This document shows, one piece after another, positions 20,466 through 31,856 of a stretch of DNA of 64,000 nt. Under the pieces are notes generated by a model. It worked only from the letters and a program-made list of their open reading frames with translations, searched no databases and was not told the DNA's origin. Each line of letters opens with the position of its first letter. The stretch's first letter is position 1. The stretch comes from Diphasiastrum complanatum (taxonomy: Eukaryota; Streptophyta; Lycopodiopsida; Lycopodiales; Lycopodiaceae): the NCBI GenBank assembly GCA_029204225.1, contig CM055098.1:16345775-16409774 (forward strand). The letters run 5' to 3'. A program made the position numbers and the translations under genes.

Positions 20466-21555
20466 GTAATTATTGAAATACCAGCACTCTTCATCATTGA
20501 ATAGATGGCACTTGCACAGCATGGCGACTGGCAGTAACATTGATAATAAGAGGAAAGAACTGCTATTGTTAGCAGCGATGGAGTAGAGATTCCTATCAGA
20601 CCTTTTGATAACATTTTTTCTCAAAGAGGGCTCTGAATGCAGCCATGGATTTTCTCCTACATAACCAGATGGCTCTCCCATAGTGGTTTTCAATCAGAAT
20701 TTATAGCAGCTATAGATCTCCAAGAAACTCCATGTGTTTTATAGATCCTCAACGATAAATCACTGACAACAAGTGTACTAGATTGCCCTCAGGATCCACT
20801 AAAATGCACCCACATTGATTGTTGGAAATAGCTCCAGTAAAATGTGTCAATCAATGACTGTCACAAAATTGACTTGATCTCTGCGACCAAAATGTGATTG
20901 ATTGGCAACTGAAATGCGATGTGGTCTCATTGGAACTACGCTCACATTCTGCTATGGAAATGGCTTGATTCTCTGTCACATAAATGGGTAGATCTCTGGC
21001 AGCAAAAGCGCCACTAATATCACAATAGAAGTGGCTGTAGTCTCTCTCATAAATGTGATTGATTTTTGCCACCCAGATGTCTCGATGACTGGCAGCAAAA
21101 CAATATTATTTCATGACCGATCAACAATAGAAGAATATTGCTTCATAAGTGCGATGGTTAGCAAATGTGAATTGCATTGCAAGAGCGGTCCATAGTAATG
21201 AACATTTCACTCACAAATTCTTTGAAGATATGGCTATTATTGGCTATTAGCTCACAGCATAGAGGCATGCTCATTCAGTGTTGGCCATCCTTCACATTAT
21301 GCTCACAAGCTAAACCTTGCCCCGCCCGCCCACAGACTTGCGGCCACACCAGCACTGATCCCAGCACTGATGGCGCTCGATCCCAGCCCTGATGATCGGA
21401 GGTGGTAGAGGCAAACCACGCTTCATATTGATCCGATTTGCTTTCTGGTTTTTGTAAATACTAAATTAAGCAGAATCGGATGAGAATGATGCAGAATCGG
21501 CTGAAAATGGTGCAACCGGATGTGTGTGGATTAAAGGGGTGTGGATTAAAGGGGC
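20466..21555. other. no gene seen
   Basis: The zone from about 20,870 to 21,090 repeats short phrases such as AAATGTGATTGATT and GATCTCTGGCAGCAAAA, a degenerate minisatellite. No supported frame. A GC-rich patch near 21,320-21,400 contains a short duplicated TGATCCCAGC phrase. Confidence 0.45.
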
Positions 21556-22294
21556 TCAATAAAGTGACTATAAAGAATAAATACCCATTAACCAGGATGG
21601 ATGACCTTGTAGATCTTTGGGTGGAGCACCGTATTTCACCAAGATAGATGACCTTGTAGATCGCTTGGGTGGCGCATGGTATTTCACCAAGATAGATCTC
21701 AGGACAAGGTACTATCAAATAATAATTAAGTCAGAAGATGTCCAAAAGATAGGATTTTGTTCTAGATTTGGTCATTATAAATTTCTAGTGTTGCCATTTG
21801 GATTAACGAATGCTCCAGCAACGTTCCAGCAAATGATGAACGATTTATTTCGTCCATATTTGGGGAAGTTTGTGGTAGTATTCTTAGACGACATTCTCAT
21901 TTACAGTAAATCCTTGGTGGAACACGTAGAACACTTAAAAATAATCTTGATGAAGCTTCGTCGGGAGTTACTCTATGCTAAAGAGTCCAAGTGTGAATTC
22001 TTTAAGCAAGAGTTGCTTTATCTCGGTCATAAGATCATAGTAAATGGGATCAAGATTGACGAGGATAAAATCAAGATTGTGATTGAGTGGCCAATTTTGA
22101 AAACTGTGAGGCAAATAAAGTCTTTTTTAGGTTTTACACTTTTCTTCAAGAGATTTATTGAGGATTATGCTAAGTTAGCAGCACTGCTTAATAATCTGAC
22201 AAAAGGAAATATTAATAAAAAGAAAAAGAGGAATCAACCTAGTCCGCCTGTTGTTTGGAACGAGGAATTGAATGAGTGTTTCGAAAAAACTTAA
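21556..22294 (+). pseudogene. gypsy reverse transcriptase with an internal duplication
   Basis: Reads ...DDLVDRLGGAWYFTKIDLRTRYYQIIIKSEDV, then FGHYKFLVLPFGLTNAPATFQQMMNDLFRPYL, then VVVFLDDILIYSKS (FLDD active-site box), then LYLGHKIIVNGIKIDEDKI and SFLGFTLFFKRFIEDYAKLA. The RT palm and thumb are continuous and stop-free for about 220 codons, unusually well kept. Upstream, a 47-bp segment starting ATGACCTTGTAGAT is duplicated (21,601 and 21,648), which breaks the frame. No LTR found. It ends at about 22,294, next to unrelated sequence. Confidence 0.85.
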
Positions 22295-22319
22295 AACAAT
22301 GATTGTTTTAGCTCCCGTG

Positions 22320-22645
22320 TTACAAATACCTAACATATTTGCCATATTCATCTTGATGTAGCTTAAAATCAACATATTTCAAGTTACGGAGCTCTTTTGC
22401 AGCTCTAACAAAGAAATTACGAGTACAAAAATATGCAAATCTCATACTACAACCATTAGGAACAATATTTTGCGACTGTGGATCATCAAGCATCTTCTTC
22501 TCATCAATAACAGATAACACATCAACTCTTTTTCGACATTTACCCAAGCCCATAGATCCAGACCTCTTATAGCTTCCTCAGTAGCAATCTTGGCTTTACG
22601 ATAACGAACATCAGTTGTGGTTATGCTCGTTTTATATATGTGCAT
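22320..22645 (-). pseudogene. unrecognised coding fragment with a frameshift
   Basis: Two overlapping minus-strand frames read as one protein if a single frameshift near 22,550 is allowed: SITTTDVRYRKAKIATEEAIRGL, then KCRKRVDVLSVIDEKKMLDD, then NGCSMRFAYFCTRNFFVRAAKELRNLKYVDF. Composition is strongly protein-like. I do not recognise the family. It abuts the gypsy RT fragment in opposite orientation. Confidence 0.35.
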
Positions 22646-22767
22646 TCATCTCATGAATACGTATGATGGTTATCAGCTGTTCTAAATGTTAAATGGGAAA
22701 GCGATGGATCAATGTGGATTCATACAACTTGTGTTTGGCTTGATATATACTTCATATACCTTCCGCT

Positions 22768-23003
22768 GTCCAGCGATGAAGCATACTCATTTCTGGAGTG
22801 CTTGTTGAAGGTAGATTTGTTGTTGTCCAGCGATGGACCTGCAGTGATCTATCATTAGCAAGAGAATCAAAATGTTGATATATATGGTAGGTTGTCCAGC
22901 GATGATCCAGTATTATCTTTCACATACTTCAAAATGCATGTTAATGATAGTTTTACATCATATGTGATAAGCTGAGATAGAAGCTTCATAATGACCAGCG
23001 ATG
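22768..23003 (+). repeat. four spaced copies of G(T/A)CCAGCGATG
   Basis: GTCCAGCGATG occurs at 22,768, 22,825 and 22,894, and GACCAGCGATG at 22,993; GCGATGG also occurs at 22,701. Spacing is 57, 69 and 99 bp, with AT-rich, dissimilar sequence between. It is not a simple tandem repeat, since only the 11-mer is shared. Confidence 0.7.
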
Positions 23004-25697
23004 AAACACTTCCTAACTCATGAATGGTTGTTTGGTTTGAAGCTCCTTATCATGGATATGAATGGATGATATCTTGGTGTGATAACTACAGTTTACATTA
23101 TACGTTACTATCCTTCAATGGACAACATGAATATGTGATTGTTCCTTAAGTAAATAAGGGTTATGTACGTAGTCCAGAAACGATGCTATGGTTGTTTCAT
23201 ACTTTTATCAAAACATACAACTCAGTTGCTGGCACATTCTGTTTATGATTACTATACCTCATGCTTTAACCAATTTCGTTATCATACTTGCGAATGACTG
23301 CTCTTGCAAAGGGAATACTACTGTATATTAGCACTAACAAATGGAACTTGCGCTCTCTGTAGCATCGAATAATACTACTAGCTTCATTTTTTATTAGGTT
23401 CGGCCTCGAGCCATAAAGCTATAAGAGTCTGCACAGGTATGCACATTAAACCATTCGCTTCAGATTTGTATAAGTAGTGAATAGTAGGCTTTCCATAAAG
23501 TATTTACGTTCGCTGTCGAAAAGGCTGACAATAACGTTATAAACAGTTTAATACTAAAAAAGGCAAAGAGCACTCGAGGGGACTAAAACATGGCATCCTC
23601 ACAAGATATCACTGCTACAATCATCCAAGTAAGAATTTTCCGTACAGTTTTCAGAATTTGCAAGCATCACATATGCTCAAAAGGTAAGGTGTCTCTTCAC
23701 AAATGTATGCCATTCTAGGTGACTGTTAAAGACTCTAAGTACGGAAACTACTTGGTTTTTACTCAATTAGACTATATCACTTCATAAGTAATATCGTTTC
23801 TTTCTGCGTTTAATAACACCCACGCTGTCCCGAAGTAAGGGTTCTTCTTATGTCATCTTGGACAGCATGGATTTGCATAAGATAAACGGTTCTTATATAA
23901 GGATTAGAATGGCATGGATTTGTCCTGATACCTTGTAAAAACTGTGAGAACCTCATCAATAAAATGAAACCAATCCGATACAGGGGTTTAAAAAACCACG
24001 GGGTGGATATGGGGCTACGATAAACGAAAATTTAATCGTAGCTACAGTATTCAACCATGGCTTATGATAATTTATTACCCATTTGGTTGTCATATTAGTC
24101 TATAGTGAGATACAACTGGAAAGCATGGATATACTCAGGAGTATGGATAGTAGTGCATGATGTTTCTTAAGTCACACGGGTTAGGATAGCATGGATTTGC
24201 TCTGACACCGACACACATGTTCACACCATGGCTTTTAGCGATAAGCAATATAGACGGTGAAAACTTTTCATACTTGTGCTATAAACAAATTAAACAAATA
24301 CGGACCAATGCCCAAAAACTGATCAGACTCGTCCTGATACAGTAACGGAGGGGCTTGGCTTATAGCTATAAAATTATCTTTGTGTTTGGGAAGACTGGAC
24401 TGTGTTTTAAAATGCTATTTATGCTGATAAGTAGTATAACTTCTTTTGGACATGGATAACAACTAACGCTCAGCTATGACACTTGTCTTCCCCACTGTAT
24501 TAACTCGTGCGATTTGAGACTAGTCCATTTCATATGCATGGCACGAAGCTTGTTTTTGGACAAAAAAAGTCGTCTTTCAGCAATGGAGGATCACTTGTGT
24601 TCGTATCAAACGCATGAACTTGTGGCCACCTTCCATCCGATGTTTCGGCATGTGTAAGCTGATTTCGACTAATTCATGGTCCGTCAGACATAGACTTTAT
24701 GTCATGCCCATGACTGGTCTCGAGTAGCGTGTCCACACTAGGGACCAGTAGACCGACAACCTGTAAGTTAATTGTGATTATAAGGGAATTGGGGCCCTTA
24801 TGTGTACATGGTCATAATTAATGATTGTAGGTCTAAACAGTTGATGGTGGATTTGTATGGGTCTATCAGTGAGTCATTGGGAAACTGGATGATGTGGCCC
24901 AGATAGGCTGCAGAGGTGTCCGGTGTGGTGTCACAGTGCACTACTAGTGGTGCATGGGCCTTGGAGGGTATAAGTATACCTATTGGGCTCTCACTAGTGT
25001 ATGCTTGATAGCATGACCAGTGGCAGGATGCTACTGGTGTGATGTCATACTCCTCTTTGTGATTGATCCATAGCTTGGGGGCTAGATCCGTTCGATCTAG
25101 GTTTGGTTGGGTTGGTTTGTCCACCATCAGGTTCCCTTGTGTTGCTAAGTGATTGGCATTTACAAGACCGTTTCTCTGTGCAGTGAGGGCGTTTGAAGTG
25201 ATGTGTATTTTAAATGTTGCTAAGTTTTACTTTAAAAATCACAAGATGTTTGTTGAAATTTTTACTCACTAGAAAATACAATGTGTTTTTATATTCTACG
25301 TAAATAGTTAAAGTTTTTATTTTTGGTGTAAATCTATATAGCTATTTGGAGACATGACTTCTCATGGTAATTATTTGGCTGATATGTAGGTTGTAGGGAC
25401 TTCTTGTCACGGACTTGGAATCTAGCAAGCAAGCTCATATTGGAAAGGTTTGAAGTTTTTCTTTAATGCACATTTGCAGTACTTTAGTATAATCCTTTAG
25501 TTAAATTTAGCCATTTTTTGAGATTCTATAATATCCACATGGATATAAAAAAGAATCCAATGTTGGGTTTTCATTACATTGAAACTAGAACAAGTCAATT
25601 CATGTTAGCGAAGCCACATGCTCAAACAATGATATTTTGCCTACGACAATAATTTGTGTATTATCGACTAGACAAGCCATTCAATCGTAACTTTGGT
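23004..25697. other. no gene with support
   Basis: A phrase (A/G)GCATGGAT(T/A)T recurs at about 23,868, 23,911, 24,122 and 24,191. A 109-codon minus frame at 24,798-25,127 is open but has low-complexity composition and no domain that I know. No LTR edge or RNA gene found. Confidence 0.4.
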
Positions 25698-25718
25698 CAT
25701 TTCTATTTTTTAATGGCT

Positions 25719-25787
25719 CAACTGATTAGCTTGGCATCCAAAGTTTCTTTGGTCCCAGGTTCGAGCCTCCCCTTGGAAACCAAGAAG
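25719..25787 (+). mobile_element. minimal tRNA-derived SINE, copy C
   Basis: Reads CAACTGATTAGCTTGGCATC..., then TTTGGTCCCAGGTTCGAGCC (B box) and CCTTGGAAACCAAGAAG. A 21-bp direct repeat starting CATTTCTATTTTT and ending AATGGCT flanks it (25,698-25,718 and 25,788-25,808). The first bases of the SINE (TGGCT) overlap the end of the left repeat, so the copy may be slightly 5'-truncated. Confidence 0.85.
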
Positions 25788-25808
25788 CATTTCTATTTTT
25801 TAATGGCT

Positions 25809-27017
25809 AGTCTTGCCACTTCCTATAGATAGTGGTAGTCATAATTACCACAATTCAATACTCCACTTACAAGAACATGAAGAACCAAGAATATTGTATG
25901 TTATTGACTTTACATTCTTTTATTAAGCTGTGTCTTATCGGATCTTATTGCACTACCTTAATTTGATTCATATATAGGGGAAGGCCCGTAACTATGAACC
26001 TTTCTATTTTTTCAAAATTTGAAGGTTGGGTCGACTTTCCAAAAATTATAAGTCTCATATTTATGCCCATGTCTGATTTTCCAAAACAGCAACAAATACA
26101 TGATGTGACTGACCAAAACTAGTCAATTAACCTTACAATATTGTAAGGCATTTATGAGACTTTTCATAAAAAGAAACTAACCTTACAAATTGTAAGGTAT
26201 TTTATTTCTCTCGTGTAACTTAAAATAACAATGTAAAGTGTACAATTATGCCATTTAATACTTCCTCCAAATACAAAGAGAACAAACTTGTAGGTTGTTA
26301 TGAATGTGAAGTATATCAAAGGAAGTTTCATATTTAGCGTGATTCTTAGTCCTGACGTAGTTTGCAACTATGTGATGCCTACGTGTTTAGGTTTGATAGT
26401 GCAAGTGTTGACGTAAGAAGGGCCTTGTGATGACTATTGCGATACGTACGTGCAATAAAGATGAGTAAGTTTTCTAAGTAATGCAATTAGAGTGTCAGAC
26501 CACATGAATGTAGTGAAGTTAAAATATATCTTGAAGCCATATATACCTCTGAATATCCATCCCAATCAATTCTCACTCCTTGTCTCTCCAAAAATTCAAG
26601 TAATGATTGTATGTTGTTGGAATATGCATACTTATACTCCTCTTTTGTGGAAAACCACTTTACAGCAGATTTTTGTGTGAACAGACAAAATTATGATTAT
26701 AATTTAAACAAATACACAAATAATATGGGGTAGTGCAAGAAGGTTATCAAAATAAAATTTGAATTTTGATAATGTCAAATTCAACGTATGGGTGGGGAGA
26801 CTTACGAAATGGGCATGAAAGGAACTTGGCCACCACTACCAAGGTGAGAAAGCCCTACATTCTCCAATCACTTCTTAGCTACCTCTCATTGTTGTTTGAA
26901 GCGATCTAGATTTTCTCGAAATTCTTTCTTCACAAACTTTCAGTCTTCCTTGTGCACATGGTATGGCCTAGATTTTCCAACTTTCATCGCATCTCGGATC
27001 TATGATTTGTGATGGCT
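25809..27017. other. no gene; two near-identical palindromes at 26,131-26,197
   Basis: CCTTACAATATTGTAAGG at 26,131-26,148 is a perfect palindrome. CCTTACAAATTGTAAGG at 26,181-26,197 has the same arms with one central A. Both are preceded by TTAA or CTAA. No supported reading frame in the interval. Confidence 0.6.
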
Positions 27018-28275
27018 TGTGATGCCACGAAAATGTTAAATATTGATTATCAACATAAATATGGCATGATATACTAAAAAATGAAGATATGAGCTGGTTA
27101 AGTATAAATCATGAAGAGGCCTAAGTCATTTTTTGGGAATATATCTCCTAAGTACTTGCCTTGTAATTAAGGACAAGACCTTTAAAAGGAAAAGACATTA
27201 TCTTGGATAACCTCTACTAGGTCGTCCATACGACTAGATACAAAAAGACATGATAAACTAGAGTAACTTTAACTCATAGTTAAGTATACCTCCTATGGTA
27301 TAGTTGAACGTATTTTCAATCTAATTGTTAACTAGACCCTTTCACGGAAGCGATGCACCTGTTGTTTTAGAGGTGTGTTTGTTCGCCTAATAGAACATAT
27401 ATAGATCTCACACTTTAGTCTCGATCATCGAGAGAGAAGAGTTTATGCTTATGTAAGAGATTGAAGAAGTGAATAGAGTTCTGTGAGTTATTCTCTCTTA
27501 TCTCTGTTCTCCACACTGCTGAGTGTGAGTGATCTTGCTAACAATCTCTAATGCATTTCATGAATTACTCTCTGATCAGACAGTCGCTCTAGTGCATTAC
27601 AGTCATTTGTTGTGTTTCCGTAAAGCATGTCTAAAGAACTGTCTTAAAACCATCTTATTTGTCTGTCGCGAATACTTTCTTTTCGGCACTCGAATAACAA
27701 CTATTGTTGGTACAGTCTAGCACGATCATTGAATAAAGTTGTATGTATACACATGAGATGACAGTCCCTGTCTGAAGAATTGAGTCTCTGATCTGTTTTC
27801 CCGATTCGCATTGACATAAGTTTCTAACGTGTTCTAAAACTCTTCGTGTTCTTTAACCATTAAGTTGGGCTTTAGTTGTTGAGGACTTCTGTCTAAGAAT
27901 GAATAGTTCACAAACGCGATTAATTAATTGTCTGCACAGTCGCGAATACATCGAACGATTCACGATTTTCTGTTGACACCTTAATCAGCCAGAGTGTAGT
28001 ATTGTTGTACTACTCTGATAACATCTCATCTATAGAACGCTTTTCATTCGATTCGATAGAGGCTAGATTGTTGTTCTGAATTCATAAACATTACCCATCC
28101 CAAACATAAGTAATACTGGTTGCTTTTTAATGTCTGTCGACAACCAGAATAACACTCGAACCCACTTGCCATAATTGTACCAAAAACATAACTTTCTAAC
28201 CTTGTCCTCTGTGGGAACGACATTATTTACTATAAAATCTATATTAATCATGTTGGTATAGTATGACATATACCA
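27018..28275 (+). repeat. gypsy 5' LTR
   Basis: Matches the reverse complement of 5,862-7,131. It starts TGTGATGCCA (or TGTTAAATATTG at 27,034) and ends ACATATACCA. The primer-binding site follows six bases later. A TATA-like sequence and the transcription start should lie inside but I could not fix them. Confidence 0.8.
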
Positions 28276-28280
28276 ATTTC

Positions 28281-28298
28281 TGGCGCCGTTGTCGGGGA
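28281..28298 (+). other. primer-binding site, tRNA-Asp type
   Basis: TGGCGCCGTTGTCGGGGA matches the complement of the plant tRNA-Asp(GUC) 3' end at 17 of 18 positions. Confidence 0.85.
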
Positions 28299-28350
28299 TA
28301 GTTTAGGAAAGTTATAAGAAATCTGACAAATCCATCTCCATCTCTAGTGT

Positions 28351-28905
28351 ATGTCAGATAGAGAATCCAGATTAGAATGATACCATAAGCTTAGAGAGGA
28401 ATTTTTACGAAGACAAAGTGAGAATACTAGTCGAAAAAATCTAGATGAAGTCACTGCCCAGTTACTTGAACTCCTAATTAGCTTCGGTATGGAAGGTCCT
28501 GTTGCACGTTTCACTTCTATCTCTAACATTAAATACGATTATTTTAAAGGGACTTCTTTCGATGATGCAGATAGCTATGTCTCACAATTCGAGTCAATCG
28601 CTAATGCGAATAACAAGGGAACTGACGTAGACAAACTACGAAGTTTCCCTAGTCTGCTAAGAAAGCAGGCGTGCATAAGGTACAGTCAAGTTGAACCAGG
28701 TCGTGTAGGAACCTGGTACTTGCTGAAAGATGCGTTTCTGAACCAATTCAGAGAGATCGGTTACAGATCTAGAATTCTTGGACGTCTGAACAATGTTCAG
28801 AAGAAGAGTAAAGAATCTCTTTGCAAATATACCCAAAAGGTTAAAAATCTCATAGGAAAACTAATCGGTGTATATCTCGGTAGAAGCAAAGAAAATCATC
28901 AACGC
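28351..28905 (+). pseudogene. gypsy gag, C-terminally deleted
   Basis: The ATG at 28,351 starts MSDRESRLE-stop-YHKLREEF, parallel to the start of the minus-strand copy. FLNQFREIGYRSRILGRLNNV and KESLCKYTQKVKNLIGKLIG are the capsid-like region. After IGVY the frame departs from the sister copy, which continues PVDMQIEWVLAGLPPK, so the knuckle-bearing tail is gone. Confidence 0.8.
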
Positions 28906-30700
28906 TAAACTTCAGACAGCTGCTGCAGAAAAGGTGGTCACTTTCGAGGAAGAGGACGAAAAAATCGTGAAGATGAAATTGTCTAGTACTGTTATCGATA
29001 AACAAACCTCGAAATCAAAGACAAAAGAATATGACATCGTGACTGATATTGGATCCCTTCGTCCGAACATTACTTTTGAACAGTTGTTGGCAGATAACAC
29101 TTATTACAGAAACAAATTAAAAGGCCTTTCTATGTCCAAAAAGAAGAAAAAAGTTTCTCTACTAGATGCTGGTGTTTTGTCTATCGATTTAGGTGATCTC
29201 GGTGCACCTGAGATCGATTGAAGGGTATACCTGCAGAATTCGGAGAGCACCGAATTGATCTTAAGGAAGATGTTGTACCTATTCGATAGAGACAGTATCG
29301 TCTCAATCCTAAGTACTCTCTCATGGTTAAGGACGAACTTAACAAGCACCTTAAGGCAGGTATAATCTATTCTGTCTTAAGTAGTGAATGGGTTTCACCC
29401 ATTGTTGTCGTCCCAAAGAAGAAGACTGGCAAAATACGAATATGCTAGATTTTCGCAAACTCAATGCTGCCAGAAGAAAGGACCATCATCCTCTGCCTTT
29501 CACTAATTTCATCCTAGATCAAGTTGTTGGTCAAGAGCGTTACAGTTTCTGTGACGACTTTTCTGGATATAATCAGGTTGGAGTGCGAAAGGAGGATTGT
29601 TCAAAGACCACATTCACTACGGATTGGGGCACTTATGCCTAAAACAAAATGCCCTTTGGTCTTTGTAACGCTCCAGCGACTTTTCAGCAAATTATGATGT
29701 TAATTTTCGCTACCTTCTTGAGAACTTTTCTCAAAATATTTATCAATGATTTCTATGTATACAGTGATATAAAAACACACCTGCAGAACATTGCAACGGT
29801 GTCGAGATACTTGTTTATCTCTTCATCCAGAGAAATATTTTTTTGGTATGAAAGAAGGAATATTGCTTGGACACATAATATCTAACAGAGGAATAGAAGT
29901 CGACAAAGATAAAGTCGAGCTTATAAAGAATCTTCAGATACCAACCAATTTACATGAACTAAGAGCTTTCTTAGGACATGTTGGCTATTACAGGAATTTT
30001 ATTCAAAATCATGCTTCTATTGCTGCCTCTCTTACACATCTACTGAAGAAACAAGTGGAATACTTGTGGATGAATGAATATCAGAAAGCATTCGAAGATC
30101 TTAAGCAAAGGTTGATCAATGCTCCTAATTTGAGACCACCCAACTGGACTATTTTATTTCACAGTTATGTGGATGTTTTTGCATTTGCTATTGGTGTCTG
30201 TCTAAGCCAGAAGGACAACCAGAAGAAGGATCATCCCATCTATTATGCGAGTTGACAGCTCAGTGCATCAGAGAAAAATTATTCAGCTATAGAAAGGGAA
30301 GCACTTGGCATGATTTTCACTGTTAATAAATTTCGGCATTATTTGCTGGGATATGTATTTATTTTTCATGTGGATCATTATGCTCTTAAGTATCTTGTAA
30401 ATAAACCAAATCTATCAGGATGAATAGTTTGATGGGTTCTACTTCTGCAAGAATTTACTTATCAAGTAGAGCTTCATCAAGGAAAATATCATACAAATGC
30501 TGATTATCTATCGCGACTCAGCACTGGAAAAACTGAAGAACCTATCAATGATGATTTTTCAGACGAACATTTATTCAAGATTTCATCTACAAATTCGCTA
30601 TATTCTGATATTATTACTTATCTTAAGGATCAAATATATCCGGATGGTTACGATTTGGAGCAAAAGACAGTTTTTAATATAAGGTAGCACCCTATACAAT
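28906..30700 (+). pseudogene. gypsy reverse transcriptase and RNase H
   Basis: A lead-in rich in Lys/Glu (28,910-29,220) is followed by NMLDFRKLNAARRKDHHPLP and DDFSGYNQVGV (first catalytic region). MPFGLCNAPATFQQIMM comes next, then IFINDFYVYSD, where the usual F(V/A)DD box is IND: the second catalytic Asp pair is damaged. LGHIISNRGIEVDKDKVELI, YRNFIQNHASIAASLTHL, and the RNase H pieces YVDVFAFAIGVCLSQK, IEREALGMIFTVNKFRHYLLG and NADYLSRLST follow. It carries several stops and frameshifts. Confidence 0.85.
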
Positions 30701-30713
30701 TATTAACAATGTT

Positions 30714-31285
30714 TTGTACAAGCTTGGTGCTGACCATCAACTACGAAGATGTCTCGAAACTGAAGACATTAAAAAGGTCCTTAAAGCCTTACACTCAGAA
30801 GATGCTGGTGGACATTTTGCTTTGATAAATACAGTTTATAAGATATTGACTGCCAAGTATTGGTGGCCAACCATGTTCAAGGATGTATCAAATTTTATTC
30901 GTTCATGTGATCCATGCCAGAGATCTGGTAAGCCTACAAAAGCAATGAATTGGTCGTTGACACCAATCCTGCCTCTTGCACCATTCGAGAAGTGGGGGAT
31001 TGACTTTGTCGGTCCAATCAAACATGTTACCCGACATACGAAATGTCGTTATATTCTAGTGCAACGGATTATGCTACCAAGAACGTTGAAGCAGAGGTGA
31101 CGAAACTAAACAATGCGAAAACTATCACGACGTCCTTATTTAAAAGTATAATCACAAGATATGGTTGTCCACTCGACCTAGTAAGTGACCGAGGTACACA
31201 TTTTTTAAATGACACTATACGGTTGCTGACAACTTATTTCTTGATCAAACACAGAAAAACTAATTTGTTAATCAAATTTTCGTAA
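30714..31285 (+). pseudogene. gypsy integrase, truncated
   Basis: The zinc-finger region has GGHFALINTVYKIL...YWWPTMFKDV...CDPCQRSGKP. The core has FEKWGIDFVGPI, ATDYATK (first Asp, after a frameshift at about 31,060) and LVSDRGTHFLND (second Asp). The catalytic Glu and C-terminal domain are absent because the element ends near 31,285. Confidence 0.85.
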
Positions 31286-31470
31286 AACATTCTTGAGAAT
31301 TTTTCTAGAATCTTTTCTAGCATTATCTCCAATTTTTTCGAGAAATTTTCTAGTATGTTGCTAAACTTTTCGAGAAATTTTCGTGAGTTTCTGTAACATT
31401 TTTAAGATCCTTCGAGAATGTTTCACGAAACTTTCTAGAATCTTTCTAGCATATTTTCGAGAATCTCTTG
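31286..31470. repeat. cluster of TTC(G/T)AGAA motifs
   Basis: TTCTAGAATC and TTCGAGAAATTTTC-type units recur eight or more times in 185 bp (for example near 31,300, 31,338, 31,366, 31,411, 31,434 and 31,455). The pattern TTCnnGAAnnTTY is the heat-shock-element pattern. It lies at the junction between the truncated gypsy and the region upstream of the large decayed gene. It may be promoter-like or simply a decayed repeat. Confidence 0.5.
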
Positions 31471-31856
31471 ACCTACTTTTTGTATTCCTCCATTAAAGAT
31501 GATGGCCACGTGATCATCATTATTCACACGTGTATACGCTCACAGATATTGTTTCTCCTTGATTTATTTTTTCTTTTCACAAACGGTCTTCCGTCATTAA
31601 AGATCGATCAGGCAAATTATAGTTTCAAACACTGAGCCATGCACGTCCTCCATAAATGAAAGTGACAGATGTCAAGTCACCATGCCACATCATCATCCCT
31701 TCCACACCGCTATTGCTTATCAGTGTTATTTTTCTTTTTTCTTTTTTACACTTTCTACCTGCGAGTTTATGCTTTCATGCACTCATTTTCTTTGCGATCA
31801 AAGCACTCTTTTGCGAACTATTGCAATCTACGGAGCTATCGTTAAACATTCGAACA

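Larger units (their letters stand above)
27018..31285 (+). mobile_element. Ty3/gypsy element, LTR to integrase, 3' end lost
   Basis: The order is LTR (27,018-28,275), tRNA-Asp-type PBS, gag, RT, RNase H and integrase, the last cut short. This is the Ty3/gypsy order on one strand. The second LTR is missing; sequence after about 31,285 is unrelated. It is the sister of the minus-strand copy at 4,357-7,131. Gag here jumps from IGKLIGVY straight to a later segment, so gag C-terminus, zinc knuckle and probably protease were deleted internally. Confidence 0.85.

Noticed and set aside
22768-23003. Box C/D snoRNA cluster
   Set aside because: The CCAGCGATG motif resembles a C box, but consistent D boxes and terminal stems were not found.
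24798-25127. 109-codon open frame on the minus strand
   Set aside because: No start context, splice partner or domain; codon composition not protein-like.
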